Shown: piece after piece, positions 27,045 to 36,825 of the stretch
Layout: every line of letters begins with the position of its first letter
Numbering within the stretch: the first letter of the stretch is position 1
Assembly: GCF_032163395.1 (NCBI RefSeq)
Contig: NZ_CP119968.1
Coordinates: 3,126,001-3,190,000, forward strand
From: Gloeocapsopsis dulcis
GTDB taxonomy: Bacteria; Cyanobacteriota; Cyanobacteriia; Cyanobacteriales; Chroococcidiopsidaceae
DNA: 64,000 nucleotides
Direction of reading: 5' to 3'
Notes under the pieces: generated by a model
Databases searched by the model: none
What the model saw: the letters and a program-made list of their open reading frames with translations, nothing else
What the model was told of the DNA's origin: nothing
Translations under genes and position numbers: made by a program

Positions 27045-27677
27045 ATGACGCACGACACTACAGAACCGGCACATACATCCTCAGTGTATGTCCGCGAACT
27101 AGAAATTGATGACCTTGCTCCTGTATATCATTTGGGAGAACGGTTATTTACCAGCGACTTATATCCTTACTTGTACCGCACATGGGATAAGTGGGAGGTG
27201 ATTGGGCTTTACAACACTGATCCTGAATACTGTCTTGTTGCAGAAATCGACGGCGAACTGGCAGGTTTTATTTTAGGCACAGTCATTACAAAAGGTTCTT
27301 GGACATACGGTTACATCATCTGGTTAGGAGTTAACCCTAATTTCCAACGTCGTGGGGTTGGCGACACGTTGGTAGACAAACTAATTGAACGGATGATTGA
27401 AGATGGTGCGCGGTTCATGCTAGTTGATACTGATCCTGCCAATGTCCCCGCCGTCCAATTTTTTCAGCGTAAAGGCTTTGGTAACAGCCGTCAGCATATC
27501 TTCTTATCAATGAACTTAAGTAAAAATGAATACTACGGTAGGTTAATTGCTTACGAAAGACAAAAAGCCGAAAGAGCAGGATATAAGCGATCGCGTCCCG
27601 CTGTGCTATCGCGCAAACCCGAAGGAATCGCCGGTGAAGTTGCCCTCAATTCTCTAGTAGACGAAAATAGTGAATAG
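27045..27677 (+). CDS. GNAT-family N-acetyltransferase
   Basis: A 210-residue acetyl-CoA-dependent acetyltransferase. The GNAT fold is seen in VYVRELEIDDLAPVYHLGERLF, LVAEIDGELAGFILG, the acetyl-CoA-binding signature WLGVNPNFQRRGVGDTLVDKL and the closing NVPAVQFFQRKGFG. A basic C-terminal extension of about 35 residues follows. It resembles RimI-type protein N-acetyltransferases, but the substrate cannot be assigned. It lies between the RecB-like nuclease gene and recJ on the same strand. Confidence 0.87.
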   Translation: MTHDTTEPAHTSSVYVRELEIDDLAPVYHLGERLFTSDLYPYLYRTWDKWEVIGLYNTDPEYCLVAEIDGELAGFILGTVITKGSWTYGYIIWLGVNPNFQRRGVGDTLVDKLIERMIEDGARFMLVDTDPANVPAVQFFQRKGFGNSRQHIFLSMNLSKNEYYGRLIAYERQKAERAGYKRSRPAVLSRKPEGIAGEVALNSLVDENSE

Positions 27678-27736
27678 TGATTAGTGGCTAGTGATGATCA
27701 ACTAACCCCTCACTCCTCGCCCCACGCCCCTCACTT

Positions 27737-30073
27737 ATGCCTGAACAACCCCAGTGGCTACTACCACCTATTGAATCACCACCCGAATGGTTTATCCAAG
27801 CTGTGAGTCACTATTGTCCAAACTCTTCTGGTAAATACGCTGCACAGCTATTGTGGCAACGAGGAATTCGAGATCGCCAAAGTTTAGATACGTTTGTTAA
27901 TCCTCAAGCTTGCCAAGAAGTAGCAAGTCCATTTGAATTTGGTGCAGAAATGCGCCAGGCCATAGAACGGCTCCAACAAGCACGCGATCGCTGCGAAAAA
28001 GTTACGATTTGGGGAGACTTTGACGCCGATGGTATTACCTCAACCGCCGTGCTTTGGGATGGGTTAGGACAAGTTTTTAGCCAAAATACGAATTTATTTT
28101 ATTACATCCCTAATCGCATTACCGAGTCTCATGGTCTTAACTGCCAAGGCATTGAGTTTCTTGCTCAACAAGGCACGCAGTTAATTGTTACTTGTGATAC
28201 AGGTAGTACGAATATTGCTGAAATCGAGCACGCCAAGCAACTTGGTATTGATATCATTGTCACCGACCATCATACATTGCCGCCAGAACGCCCGCCTGTT
28301 GCAGCAATTATCAATCCCCGATATTTACCACAAGACCATCCCTTATTTCATCTTTCAGGAGTTGCTGTTGCATATAAACTCGTAGAAGCTTTGTATAAAG
28401 AACTGCATGTTTCTCAACAGCAGCTAGAAGATTTACTCGATTTAGTTGCAATTGGTTTAATCGCAGACTTGGTACAACTTTCCGGTGATTGTCGCTATTT
28501 GGCGCAGTTGGGTATTGCCAAAATGCAACATGACTTCAAACAGCCAGCACCACAGCGACGACGTCCAGGGGTAGGCAGGTTATTGGAGTTGTGTCAGAAA
28601 AGTGGCGATCGCCCCACAGATATTTCCTTTGGTCTTGGTCCTCGGATCAATGCCGTCAGCCGCATTCAAGGTGATGCGAGTTTTTGTGTAGAATTACTAA
28701 CAAGCCGCAACTTACAACGTATCGAACAGCTAGCACAAGATACAGAACTTGCAAACTCTCGACGAAAATCTTTACAAAAAGATGTTGCTCAGCAAGTGAC
28801 GGCGCAGCTACAGCAACTAGATTTATCGACCACTAGTGTTATTGTTTTAGCAGATCCTCAATGGTCTGCGGGTGTACTTGGCTTAGTCGCTGGACAAGTT
28901 GCTCAAGAAACCGGACGCCCGACAGTATTGCTTAGTACTGAAGGAATTGCCAGTACAGAACACAATACCTTAGCCCGTGGTTCGGCACGTTCAGTCAATC
29001 AAATTGATTTATATCAATTAGTAAAAGATCAGGCACATTTATTACATCGTTTTGGCGGACACCCTTTCGCGGCAGGATTGAGCTTACCAGTAGAAAATAT
29101 TTCTTTATTTGCCGAGGCAATTAATCAAAAATTACGACAGTCCTTAAGTGGTAGAACGACAACACCAACAATCCAAGCAGACTTGGTATGTACTGTGCAA
29201 GACTTAGGCAAAGAGCTTTTTTGGGAACTTAAACTACTCGAACCTTGTGGGATGGGAAATCCTGTACCAAAATTATTAATTCAAAATTGCTGGTTTGAAA
29301 ATGCTTGGCATCGCAATCAACAAGATAGACAAGGGAAAAAAGTTCAGTACATCAAAACTGAATTTGATCTGCGAGATGATTCAACACAAGCTAAATTTCC
29401 TGGTGTGTGGTGGGGACACTACAAAGACGAATTACCACCTATACGGTGCGATTGCATTGTAGAACTTGATTACAACTCGTTTAAAAAACGTTACGAAATC
29501 CGTATTGTTGCACTGCGCACGGTAGAAAACGCTTTAGCTAAAACAACCTACACTGCCAATCTTGATTTACTAGACTGGCGTAATCTACCCATGAAAGTTG
29601 ATGCCAATTTAGAAGAATCACTCATTATTCAAGATTGTCCTCGAAGTTGGGATAATTTACGTACTTGGTTTAAGCGATCGCTTGGCGAAAAAAAACAGCT
29701 AGTGTTAGCCTGGGAAAAACCACAATTTATCCTGCCCAATCAAATTTGGCTTTCGTTACTGGGAATTGCAAAATACATTAGTCGCACGGGACAAACTGTC
29801 TCGCGGTTTCAACTATGTCAAAAACTAGAAATTAGCGATCAAACCCTCAAACAAGGATTTCAAGTGCTTACGAGTATAGGTTTTACGATTAGTTCTGTTG
29901 ACCGAGGTTTTCTCATCACTTGGCAACCACAAGCTAAAGTATCTGAAGGTGAATGTTTACAGATGATTGAGAAATTCTTAATAGCCGTGCAAGAAGAACA
30001 ATTTCAACAACAATACTTCTCGACAGTTCCCTTATCCACTATCCAAGCAATTTTACATGGATCGAGTTTGTAG
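27737..30073 (+). CDS. recJ: Single-stranded-DNA-specific exonuclease RecJ
   Basis: DHH-superfamily 5'-3' single-strand exonuclease acting in recombination and mismatch repair. The 778-residue protein contains motif I VTIWGDFDADGITSTAVLW, Asp in VTCDTGS, the DHH motif VTDHHTLPP, and the DHHA1 domain with HRFGGHPFAAGLSL. An OB-fold segment follows (GMGNPVPKLLIQ), then a 200-residue C-terminal extension containing a winged-helix-like part (SRFQLCQKLEISDQTLKQGFQVL), longer than in E. coli RecJ (about 577) but usual in cyanobacteria. It closes the nuclease/GNAT/recJ cluster. Confidence 0.94.
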   Translation: MPEQPQWLLPPIESPPEWFIQAVSHYCPNSSGKYAAQLLWQRGIRDRQSLDTFVNPQACQEVASPFEFGAEMRQAIERLQQARDRCEKVTIWGDFDADGITSTAVLWDGLGQVFSQNTNLFYYIPNRITESHGLNCQGIEFLAQQGTQLIVTCDTGSTNIAEIEHAKQLGIDIIVTDHHTLPPERPPVAAIINPRYLPQDHPLFHLSGVAVAYKLVEALYKELHVSQQQLEDLLDLVAIGLIADLVQLSGDCRYLAQLGIAKMQHDFKQPAPQRRRPGVGRLLELCQKSGDRPTDISFGLGPRINAVSRIQGDASFCVELLTSRNLQRIEQLAQDTELANSRRKSLQKDVAQQVTAQLQQLDLSTTSVIVLADPQWSAGVLGLVAGQVAQETGRPTVLLSTEGIASTEHNTLARGSARSVNQIDLYQLVKDQAHLLHRFGGHPFAAGLSLPVENISLFAEAINQKLRQSLSGRTTTPTIQADLVCTVQDLGKELFWELKLLEPCGMGNPVPKLLIQNCWFENAWHRNQQDRQGKKVQYIKTEFDLRDDSTQAKFPGVWWGHYKDELPPIRCDCIVELDYNSFKKRYEIRIVALRTVENALAKTTYTANLDLLDWRNLPMKVDANLEESLIIQDCPRSWDNLRTWFKRSLGEKKQLVLAWEKPQFILPNQIWLSLLGIAKYISRTGQTVSRFQLCQKLEISDQTLKQGFQVLTSIGFTISSVDRGFLITWQPQAKVSEGECLQMIEKFLIAVQEEQFQQQYFSTVPLSTIQAILHGSSL

Positions 30074-30384
30074 AAAAGGAGGAACCTAAAACTGGGGAAA
30101 CTAAGAGAATTGTCTAGTAAATTCTATTCACTAGCCACTGATTCGCCCTAGTGCCTCTTGTCTAAATGACACTGTGAAAACTGGCACAAAATAATTGATA
30201 CATCAATGAGTACTCTGAGTATGGTGGAGATAATATTTTTGAAAACTACAACGAAACTTTAACTGTTTTTAGTGTCATCACAGACCTCCCAAGTGTATAG
30301 TCAATAGCAACTAATACTCAGGGCAAAGATGTAATCTCTGAGTAATACTAAATCCTAAGCACAAAAATTACTTCATTAATTCCA
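30074..30384. other. Non-coding gap between recJ and the ctp protease gene
   Basis: About 310 bp of AT-rich sequence. It presumably contains the protease promoter; no RNA gene, repeat array or credible open frame seen. Confidence 0.4.
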
Positions 30385-31692
30385 ATGCAGCAATACATTA
30401 AACGCTTCTCATTGTGCCATCTTGCTTTATTTAGCGGAGCGATCGCCACGACTTTAACGATGTCTCTATTGCCAGCTCGCTCAGTTCGTGCTTCATTTCA
30501 AGATAGTCCTAAAGCTTTGGTGGATGAAGTTTGGCAGCTTGTTAATCGCGAATATGTTGACGCTACATTTAATAAAGTCAATTGGCAAACAAGCCGACAA
30601 AATCTTTTAAGCAAAAACTATACTTCTAAAGAACAAGCTTATAACGCTGTTCGAGAAGAACTAGAAAAACTAGGAGATCCCTATACTCGCTTTCTCGATC
30701 CCAAACAGTTTGCCGCACTTACAGATCAAACTGCTGGAGAACTCTCTGGCGTTGGTATTCGGATGGAAGTCAACGAGCAAACTAAGCGTTTGACTGTGGT
30801 AGAAGCTATCGAAAATTCTCCTGCACTAAAAGCTGGCATCAAATCGGGAGATCAGATATTAGCTATTGATGGTAAACCAACACAAGACTTGGATGTTCAG
30901 CAAGCTTCCAGTATGATTCGTGGTAAGGCTGGAACGCCTGTGAGTTTGAGTATCGGACGTTCTGGACAAAACTTAAACATTAAACTCACGCGGGCTAGAA
31001 TAGAAGTACCAACAGTCCGTTACTCTGTCAAGCAAGAAGGCAAAAATCGTGTTGGTTATATCAGCTTGCGAGAATTTAATGCCCACGCTGCAGAACAAAT
31101 GCAACGAGCAATTTACGATCTCAACCGCCAACAAGTTGATAGCTACGTCTTAGATTTACGGGGCAATCCTGGTGGCTTATTGCAATCGAGTATTGAGATT
31201 GCGCGCATGTGGCTAGAAACAGGCGATATTGTTCGTACTGTAGATCGCCGAGGCAGAAGTGAAAAACTAGCAGCAAATCATACTGCATTGGTAAAGCAGC
31301 CTGTAGCTGTGATTGTTGATGGTAATTCTGCTAGTGCCAGCGAAATTTTAGCAGGAGCAATCAAAGACAACAATAGAGGAGTGGTTGTCGGTAGCCAAAC
31401 ATTTGGTAAAGCACTAGTGCAATCAGTTCATTCACTTTCTGATGGTTCTGGCTTAGCAATTACAATTGCTCATTACTACACGCCCAAGGGAACAGATATT
31501 AGTCATAAGGGCATCACACCTGATGTCAAAATAGACTTAACAGAAGCACAGATACGTCAGTTAGCAAGTAACCCAAAATTAATTGGTACTCAAAACGATC
31601 CGCAGTATCTTCGGGCGATCGCCGTACTAGGCACAAACTCCTTAGCTCAAACTACACCTAACCAAACGCTGAAACCATTGACTATTCGGTAA
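30385..31692 (+). CDS. Carboxyl-terminal processing protease (S41 family, CtpA/B type)
   Basis: Exported serine protease that trims C-termini; CtpA in cyanobacteria matures the D1 protein in the lumen. The 435 residues comprise a signal peptide (CHLALFSGAIATTLTMSLL, cleavage near 36), a helical N-terminal region with DEVWQLVNREYVD, a PDZ domain (about 110-195, GELSGVGIRMEV, ALKAGIKSGDQILAIDG) and the catalytic domain. The Ser-Lys dyad is in GNSASASEILAGAI and SQTFGKALVQ. Cyanobacteria usually encode two or three paralogues (CtpA, CtpB, CtpC), and I cannot tell which this is. Confidence 0.92.
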   Translation: MQQYIKRFSLCHLALFSGAIATTLTMSLLPARSVRASFQDSPKALVDEVWQLVNREYVDATFNKVNWQTSRQNLLSKNYTSKEQAYNAVREELEKLGDPYTRFLDPKQFAALTDQTAGELSGVGIRMEVNEQTKRLTVVEAIENSPALKAGIKSGDQILAIDGKPTQDLDVQQASSMIRGKAGTPVSLSIGRSGQNLNIKLTRARIEVPTVRYSVKQEGKNRVGYISLREFNAHAAEQMQRAIYDLNRQQVDSYVLDLRGNPGGLLQSSIEIARMWLETGDIVRTVDRRGRSEKLAANHTALVKQPVAVIVDGNSASASEILAGAIKDNNRGVVVGSQTFGKALVQSVHSLSDGSGLAITIAHYYTPKGTDISHKGITPDVKIDLTEAQIRQLASNPKLIGTQNDPQYLRAIAVLGTNSLAQTTPNQTLKPLTIR

Positions 31693-31719
31693 AGGGTGAG
31701 TGATTAGTGGCACTTTGGT

Positions 31720-31795
31720 TAGTTTTGAATTTTGAGTTTTGAGTTTTGAATTGAAGAAAATAACTCATAACTCAACACTCAGAACTCATAACTCT
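31720..31795. repeat. Heptamer repeat cluster downstream of the ctp gene
   Basis: GTTTTGAATTTTGAGTTTTGAG units, then GAAGAAAATAACTCATAACTCAACACTCAGAACTC. Same organisation and orientation as the cluster at 20440-20516; the G-rich and C-rich halves could pair. Confidence 0.65.
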
Positions 31796-31876
31796 CTTAA
31801 GTCCAACATTCTTAACGAGTAACTCCTCTGCTCCCCATTTTCGCTACAGTGAGAAAATAGCTCAAGGAAAACGTAG

Positions 31877-32566
31877 ATGTCCGCACAACTTTTGCTGGTA
31901 GATGATGAACCAGGCTTGCGAGAGGCTGTCAAAGATTATCTGCAAGAAAGTGGGTTCGCTGTTCAGGTAGCTAGTAACGCTCATCAGGGATGGGAATTAT
32001 TACAGCAAAATACACCTGATTTAGTCATTTCTGATATTATGATGCCACAGGTAGATGGCTACCAATTCCTTAAGCAATTGCGCGACGATCCTCGCTTTCA
32101 AACTTTGCCAGTCGTGTTCCTTACGGCAAAAGGTATGACTACAGACCGTATCCAAGGCTATCAAGCTGGTGTTGATGCTTATTTACCCAAGCCATTTGAC
32201 CCAGATGAGTTAGTCGCTATTATCGAAAATTTACTGGCACGTCGGGCAACAACCTCAAGTAGTGAATTGGGAGAAACGCCTGATATTGCTGATTTGGCAA
32301 ATCAAATTGCTCAAATTAAAGCATTGTTAACTCAGCGCCAAGGCATTGCAATAACTCCGGCTCCCATTAAAATTGACTTAACTCCCAGAGAACAAAGCGT
32401 TTTAAACCTCGTTACAGAGGGATTGATGAATAAAGAAATTGCTCGTCGCTTGCAAACAAGTGTTCGCAATGTAGAAAAGTACGTTAGTCGCTTATTTAGT
32501 AAAACAGGGACGAATAGTCGAACTGAGTTAGTCCGTTTTGCCCTAGAGCATGGTTTGACGAAATAA
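31877..32566 (+). CDS. NarL/LuxR-type response regulator, Rre1/Ycf29-like
   Basis: A 229-residue two-component response regulator. The receiver domain (1-120) has the acidic pair in VDDEPGLREAVKDYL, the phospho-acceptor Asp in DLVISDIMMP, Thr in VFLTAKG and Lys in YLPKPFDPDEL. The C-terminal LuxR-type HTH reads LTPREQSVLNLVTEGLMNKEIARRL. Its sequence strongly recalls the cyanobacterial Rre1/Ycf29 orthologue, a regulator of stress responses conserved into red-algal plastids; that identification is from memory. No histidine kinase gene is adjacent, which fits Rre1. Confidence 0.85.
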   Translation: MSAQLLLVDDEPGLREAVKDYLQESGFAVQVASNAHQGWELLQQNTPDLVISDIMMPQVDGYQFLKQLRDDPRFQTLPVVFLTAKGMTTDRIQGYQAGVDAYLPKPFDPDELVAIIENLLARRATTSSSELGETPDIADLANQIAQIKALLTQRQGIAITPAPIKIDLTPREQSVLNLVTEGLMNKEIARRLQTSVRNVEKYVSRLFSKTGTNSRTELVRFALEHGLTK

Positions 32567-32593
32567 ATGTCTATTTGAAAAGATTTTAGCAAT

Positions 32594-32617
32594 GGGCAGG
32601 CATCTTGCCTACCCTAC
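32594..32617. repeat. Dispersed palindromic repeat, GGCATCTTGCC core
   Basis: GGGCAGGCATCTTGCCTACCCTAC. A second copy at 43645-43668 has identical flanks but the core in the opposite orientation (GGCAAGATGCC). Partial copies lie at about 40333 and 52942. Confidence 0.6.
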
Positions 32618-32796
32618 TAAGCTTGTCCAACAACAATTTCATACTTGCCTAGGGGTAATCAAAATTAATTTACTCTTTCTTTTACTGAGAATTGTATTAA
32701 GAAAAATTGCGATAATTTAAGTTTTTGTCGTTTTTTGTTGCTAATTGAAAGCTTAATGATAAATTCAATACAATGCTCACTTAATAAATTAAAAGT

Positions 32797-32892
32797 ATGA
32801 AAGCCTCAAAACACTTAGGCGAGTCAATTGCTCTAGGTTTCGTTTTCGTATTAACAAGCGTTGGTATCATTACAATCATGTCTGTTTTCTAA
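32797..32892 (+). CDS. 31-residue single-span membrane peptide, unknown
   Basis: ATG 32797 to TAA 32892 encodes MKASKHLGESIALGFVFVLT and a further eleven hydrophobic residues (SVGIITIMSVF). It has a basic, polar N-terminus of about ten residues and one transmembrane helix, like the many tiny thylakoid subunits of cyanobacteria. It does not match any PSI, PSII, cytochrome b6f or NDH small subunit that I can recall. Support: a strong terminator 36 bp after the stop and a codon pattern unlike random gap DNA. Against: no clear Shine-Dalgarno. Conservation in relatives would settle it. Confidence 0.5.
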   Translation: MKASKHLGESIALGFVFVLTSVGIITIMSVF

Positions 32893-32928
32893 GTGCTTCA
32901 TTTTAATAATTTTAATATTTCTTAGAGT

Positions 32929-32955
32929 TACCCTGTTCCAGCAACAGGGTATTTT
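32929..32955 (+). terminator. Rho-independent terminator of the small membrane peptide gene
   Basis: TACCCTGTT (32929-32937), 5-nt loop, AACAGGGTA (32943-32951), then TTTT. Nine perfect base pairs and a T-run on the plus strand, 36 bp after the 31-residue reading frame and just before the convergent PHP gene. Confidence 0.8.
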
Positions 32956-32959
32956 GATC

Positions 32960-33649
32960 TCAAAGACGTTGCAGCAAGCTTAGACCGTGGGTATCAGTGC
33001 CACAAGTATTGAATAAACCATGGCGATTGGCTAAGATTTGTACTTCTGTGGCTTCTTTTAGGCTGGGACGCCAAGGATTTGGATTGTTGTAAGCGTAGAA
33101 AGCTTCTACTCCATCAATTCCTAAAGAAACTGCTGCTGGAATTAATTCTTGGTGCGATCGCTTATACCGTGCTGGGTGTGCCAGTACCGCAAGTCCTCCA
33201 GCTTGATGAATTGCTGCAATCACGTTCTCTGCTTGATATATTTTCCCTACCGTGGTTTTTCTTTGCAAATAAGGAGCTATGCTGAAGTGCTCTGGTTGAA
33301 AAGCATAGCCTAAAATGTGAACATCTATATTTAATAGGTTGGCATTAATTTCTACACCAGTCCAAACTTCTGGCACGATATGTTTTAGGTGAGGTTTTAA
33401 CTTCAAGACATCCAAGTAATGTCGAGCAACACGATAACCATCAACAGTGTGATGATCGGTAATAGCAAGTCCATTTAAACCAATTGCGATTGCTTGCTGT
33501 ACTAACTCCTCAGGTTGCAATTTACCATCCGAGTGAACAGTATGCATATGAAAGTTAAAGTACCGCGGGCAACTTTGTGCATTAATCTTGTGGAAGATTT
33601 GCTTTAAGCTCTGAGATGATGCAGAAGTTTGGGCAAAATCGACAGCCAT
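32960..33649 (-). CDS. PHP-domain phosphoesterase
   Basis: Polymerase-and-histidinol-phosphatase (PHP) family metal-dependent phosphoesterase, 229 residues. Metal-binding motifs are in order: NFHMHTVHSDGKLQPEELV (HxH and Asp), LAITDHHTVDGY (DHH), GVEINANLLNIDVHILGY, VLAHPARY and the C-terminal TCGTDTHG. Stand-alone members such as YciV/TrpH act on nucleoside 3',5'-bisphosphates or short RNA, a plausible but unproven activity here. A CGTAC-N5-GTACG palindrome lies 11 bp upstream of the start codon. Convergent with the small peptide gene. Confidence 0.88.
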   Translation of the reverse strand: MAVDFAQTSASSQSLKQIFHKINAQSCPRYFNFHMHTVHSDGKLQPEELVQQAIAIGLNGLAITDHHTVDGYRVARHYLDVLKLKPHLKHIVPEVWTGVEINANLLNIDVHILGYAFQPEHFSIAPYLQRKTTVGKIYQAENVIAAIHQAGGLAVLAHPARYKRSHQELIPAAVSLGIDGVEAFYAYNNPNPWRPSLKEATEVQILANRHGLFNTCGTDTHGLSLLQRL

Positions 33650-33930
33650 AACCGCCTTTCGTACTTATTGTACGTTCTTGACTATCTTTATAGATACTTT
33701 ACCCAAACAGCAATAAAAGTACACATTAAGCGCTAGTTACTTAAAACAATCACTCGTGACAACTACGACTCAAGGGCAAAGTTTTATTTCGTTATGTTAA
33801 GACTGTAGCAAAAGAAAAGCTTGATAGTCATGCAGATTACTTATAAGAATTTTAAATGAAACAAATGATTGAGTGCACTTGCAAGTCAAGGGACTAGTAC
33901 TAATCGCCGCTATTAACAGCTAGTTGTTCA

Positions 33931-34563
33931 TCACTCGCCCCTCAGTCCTCCTGTAGGGGGAGGTTGTAGTTGTTGTCTGCCATTGCGAATAATACGGAGC
34001 ATATCATTAAGCTGCTGCTCAATACTCCTTAAGACACTATCAGCGTATTCATCTGCGCCATTTTGGATATCTTCAGCTTCGGCGATCGCAGCTTGGCGAA
34101 TTTGGAGCAACTCCTCTTGAGCCTGACGGCGCATTTGATCGATTTCTGCTTGAACCTGTTGCTGCATCGTAATGCAGTCTTGTTCAACTTGCTGACGGAT
34201 TTCTTGGGCAGCGGCTTCGGCTTGTCGCACGATTGTTGTTTCGTGAAGTAATTGTGCTGCTTTAGCTTCAGCAGCTTGAATAATTTCTTGTGCGTGTTGC
34301 TCCCCCTGCAATAAAATTTCTTTTTTTTGCTCGACAACAGCCTGCGCTTCTTGAAATACCGATGGTAGACTAAAGCGAATTTGATCGAGTTGATCGAGTA
34401 TAACTTCCTCGTCGATTAAGGTTTTTCGTGTGAAAGGAATGCGAAGACTAGCGAGGATGACTTCTTCCAGTCGGTTCAATGCCGTCTGGATATCTGTATT
34501 TCTTGCTTCCTGAGGAACTTTATTCTGGTCAGGATCTATTCTTAGGGGGTCTTGGTGTGACAT
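33931..34563 (-). CDS. Coiled-coil protein resembling DivIVA / ATP-synthase subunit b
   Basis: A 210-residue, Gln/Glu/Ala-rich protein of unknown function, dominated by a long coiled coil (about residues 70-190; [38 protein letters not shown]). The first 65 residues contain a short conserved-looking element ([25 protein letters not shown]). Similar cyanobacterial proteins are often auto-annotated as ATP synthase subunit B, but there is no membrane anchor here. Its ATG overlaps the 3' end of coaD by 22 bp, so the two are co-translated. The DivIVA-like repeats suggest a scaffolding role; this is inference. Confidence 0.7.
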   Translation of the reverse strand: MSHQDPLRIDPDQNKVPQEARNTDIQTALNRLEEVILASLRIPFTRKTLIDEEVILDQLDQIRFSLPSVFQEAQAVVEQKKEILLQGEQHAQEIIQAAEAKAAQLLHETTIVRQAEAAAQEIRQQVEQDCITMQQQVQAEIDQMRRQAQEELLQIRQAAIAEAEDIQNGADEYADSVLRSIEQQLNDMLRIIRNGRQQLQPPPTGGLRGE

Positions 34564-35024
34564 CGGTAGATATCCAAGGCAACGTGCTGAGGAACAAGAT
34601 GATCGACGGAACCACCAAATCTGGCAATCTCTTTCACCACACTACTACTTAAAAAACTATGCTCATTAGAAGTTGCTAAAAAAACTGTTTCGATATGAGC
34701 AGAAAGCGTTTTATTTGTGTGCGCCATCTGCAGTTCGGCTTCAAAATCAGAGATTGCTCGCAAACCCCGTAGGAGAACTTGTGCTTGCCGCATTTGGGCG
34801 TAATTCACTGTTAAACCGTCGAAACTGTCAATTTCTACATTTGTTAGGTGGGATGTTGATATCCGTATTTGCTCTAGCCGTTGTTGCACCGAAAACAAAG
34901 GTGTTTTGTTAGGATTACGCAATACAGCGACAACAACTTGCTCAAAGAGGCGACAGCCGCGCTCAATGATGTCAAGATGTCCCAAAGTAATTGGATCAAA
35001 GCTCCCAGGATAAATAGCAATCAC
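34542..35024 (-). CDS. coaD: Pantetheine-phosphate adenylyltransferase
   Basis: Penultimate enzyme of coenzyme A synthesis, converting 4'-phosphopantetheine and ATP to dephospho-CoA. The 160-residue protein is complete with [20 protein letters not shown] (T/HxGH nucleotidyltransferase motif), [36 protein letters not shown] and the ISSS-like [16 protein letters not shown]. Overlaps the following coiled-coil gene by 22 bp. dnaA lies 130 bp upstream on the same strand. Confidence 0.96.
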   Translation of the reverse strand: MIAIYPGSFDPITLGHLDIIERGCRLFEQVVVAVLRNPNKTPLFSVQQRLEQIRISTSHLTNVEIDSFDGLTVNYAQMRQAQVLLRGLRAISDFEAELQMAHTNKTLSAHIETVFLATSNEHSFLSSSVVKEIARFGGSVDHLVPQHVALDIYRCHTKTP

Positions 35025-35153
35025 GCTGTTAGCATTGTCGGAGTTACTGAGAAATTATACCTGTTAGATTACCTTTGAGGGAAACCATTAAGTAAGGAGT
35101 CGGGGGTCAGAGATTAAAAATTAGAGTTGTTTTCTGCCATCTAACCTTTGCAA

Positions 35154-36527
35154 TCAAGAAGAATGACGACTGGCAAGGTTAATGCGATCGCTCAATTGCC
35201 TGAGTGTTTGTGCTAAGTTCGTATCATTTTCGCGTAGCTGAGCAATCTTGTCACAGCTATACAACACAGTTGTGTGATCTTTTCCGCCAAATTCTTCACC
35301 AATTCTGGGTAAACTTAAGTCAGTGTGTTGCCGCATTAAATACATACTAATTTGACGCGCCCAGCTAATTTCGCGACGTCGAGAATTCCCTTTAAGATCT
35401 TCTACAGAAACATCAAATTCATCTGCTACTACCATCAACACAGCATCAGGGAAAGCTTCTACTTTCTCTACGGGTGGATTTAATACCGGAGTAAGATTTT
35501 CTACACTCATTGATAAACCAGAAATAGAAATATAAGCAACTGCCCGAATCAAAGCGCCTTCTAGTTCTCGAATGTTTGATTTGTAGTTGTAAGCTATATA
35601 CTCAATTACCTCTCTAGGTAGACGCATATTTTCATATTCAGCCTTCTTCTGCAAAATTGCCATTCTTGTTTCTAAATCTGGTGGTTGAATATCTGCAATC
35701 AATCCCATTGAGAAACGAGAACACAATCTTTCCTGTAGGCGAGGAATTTGATTTGGTGGACGATCAGATGCTAAAACAACTTGCTTACCTGCTTCATGCA
35801 AAGTATTAAATGTGTGAAAAAATTCTTCTTGAGTATATTCTTTTCCTTCGATAAACTGAATATCGTCTACCAACAAGACATCTGCTGCACGATAGTGTTC
35901 TCGAAAGCTTTGCATACTATCTTTACGAATTGAAGCAATCAAATCATTTGTAAATTGCTCGGTAGAAACATAAAAAATTCTGGAATTAGGACACATTTCT
36001 AAACGGTAATGCCCAATCGCCTGCATCAAGTGAGTTTTGCCTAACCCTACACCACCACACAAAAATAAAGGATTAAATTCGCGTCCTGGTGATTCAGCAA
36101 CTGCTAAAGCCGCTGCGTGTGCCATGCGGCTATTTGCACCCACAACAAAGCGGGAGAATACGTATTTAGGATTCAATTCAGTAGGCTTAGGTCGGTTATT
36201 TGGTGGTTCTGGTGTACTCGGCTCAATTGGTGCAGGCCAACCTACTTCTGGCTCATTGAACGCACTCACGCCATTTTCTTTAGCTACAGTGATTTGAACT
36301 TCTACAGAATGACCGAGAATTTCTTCCACAACGCCTACAATCGTTTTGATGTAGTACTTTTGTAACCAGTTGCGGGCAAATGGATTAGGGGTACAAATCA
36401 CCAAGCAATTATTCTCTAGTTGTTGCGCACTAGCTGTTTTGATCCAAGTCTCAAAGGTGGGTCGAGTCAACTTTTCCTGTAGCCGCTCTAGTACCTGACT
36501 CCACAGACTTTCAAGAGAAAGTTCCAC
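35154..36527 (-). CDS. dnaA: Chromosomal replication initiator DnaA
   Basis: AAA+ initiator ATPase binding DnaA boxes, 457 residues. Domain I (1-85, [22 protein letters not shown]), a Pro-rich linker (domain II, about 95-115), domain III with Walker [10 protein letters not shown] near 160, Walker [12 protein letters not shown] near 220 and the sensor regions, and the domain IV HTH signature [15 protein letters not shown]. All parts are intact. It is not next to dnaN, and I find no cluster of TTATCCACA-type DnaA boxes in the flanking gaps, so this locus need not be the origin; dnaA is dispensable in several cyanobacteria. Confidence 0.97.
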   Translation of the reverse strand: MELSLESLWSQVLERLQEKLTRPTFETWIKTASAQQLENNCLVICTPNPFARNWLQKYYIKTIVGVVEEILGHSVEVQITVAKENGVSAFNEPEVGWPAPIEPSTPEPPNNRPKPTELNPKYVFSRFVVGANSRMAHAAALAVAESPGREFNPLFLCGGVGLGKTHLMQAIGHYRLEMCPNSRIFYVSTEQFTNDLIASIRKDSMQSFREHYRAADVLLVDDIQFIEGKEYTQEEFFHTFNTLHEAGKQVVLASDRPPNQIPRLQERLCSRFSMGLIADIQPPDLETRMAILQKKAEYENMRLPREVIEYIAYNYKSNIRELEGALIRAVAYISISGLSMSVENLTPVLNPPVEKVEAFPDAVLMVVADEFDVSVEDLKGNSRRREISWARQISMYLMRQHTDLSLPRIGEEFGGKDHTTVLYSCDKIAQLRENDTNLAQTLRQLSDRINLASRHSS

Positions 36528-36825
36528 TGCTTACCACCTCTACCTCTAGCAAAAAAAACGAATATAGGCAACCAATTTAGCAAACTCTGCTGCGTTTAGC
36601 TTGGCAACTCCGATGAGAAACTTATATGATCAGTCATATAGTTATTTAAGAATATCAAAGCTTTTGACACCAGCTAAAAATAACCGCAAAATTACGATGC
36701 GTAGGTAAAATGTTTTGCTTCAACTAAATTAGCGGGTCACTAGTTTTTCTAAACTAAAGAATATATTGAGAATTACGCCGCAAGGTACCACCAAAAGTTT
36801 GACTTTTAGAAAACTGCAAAAACAA

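Noticed and set aside
36528-36825. Possible oriC next to dnaA
   Set aside because: No cluster of DnaA boxes, no dnaN, and no AT-rich 13-mer array seen in the gap.
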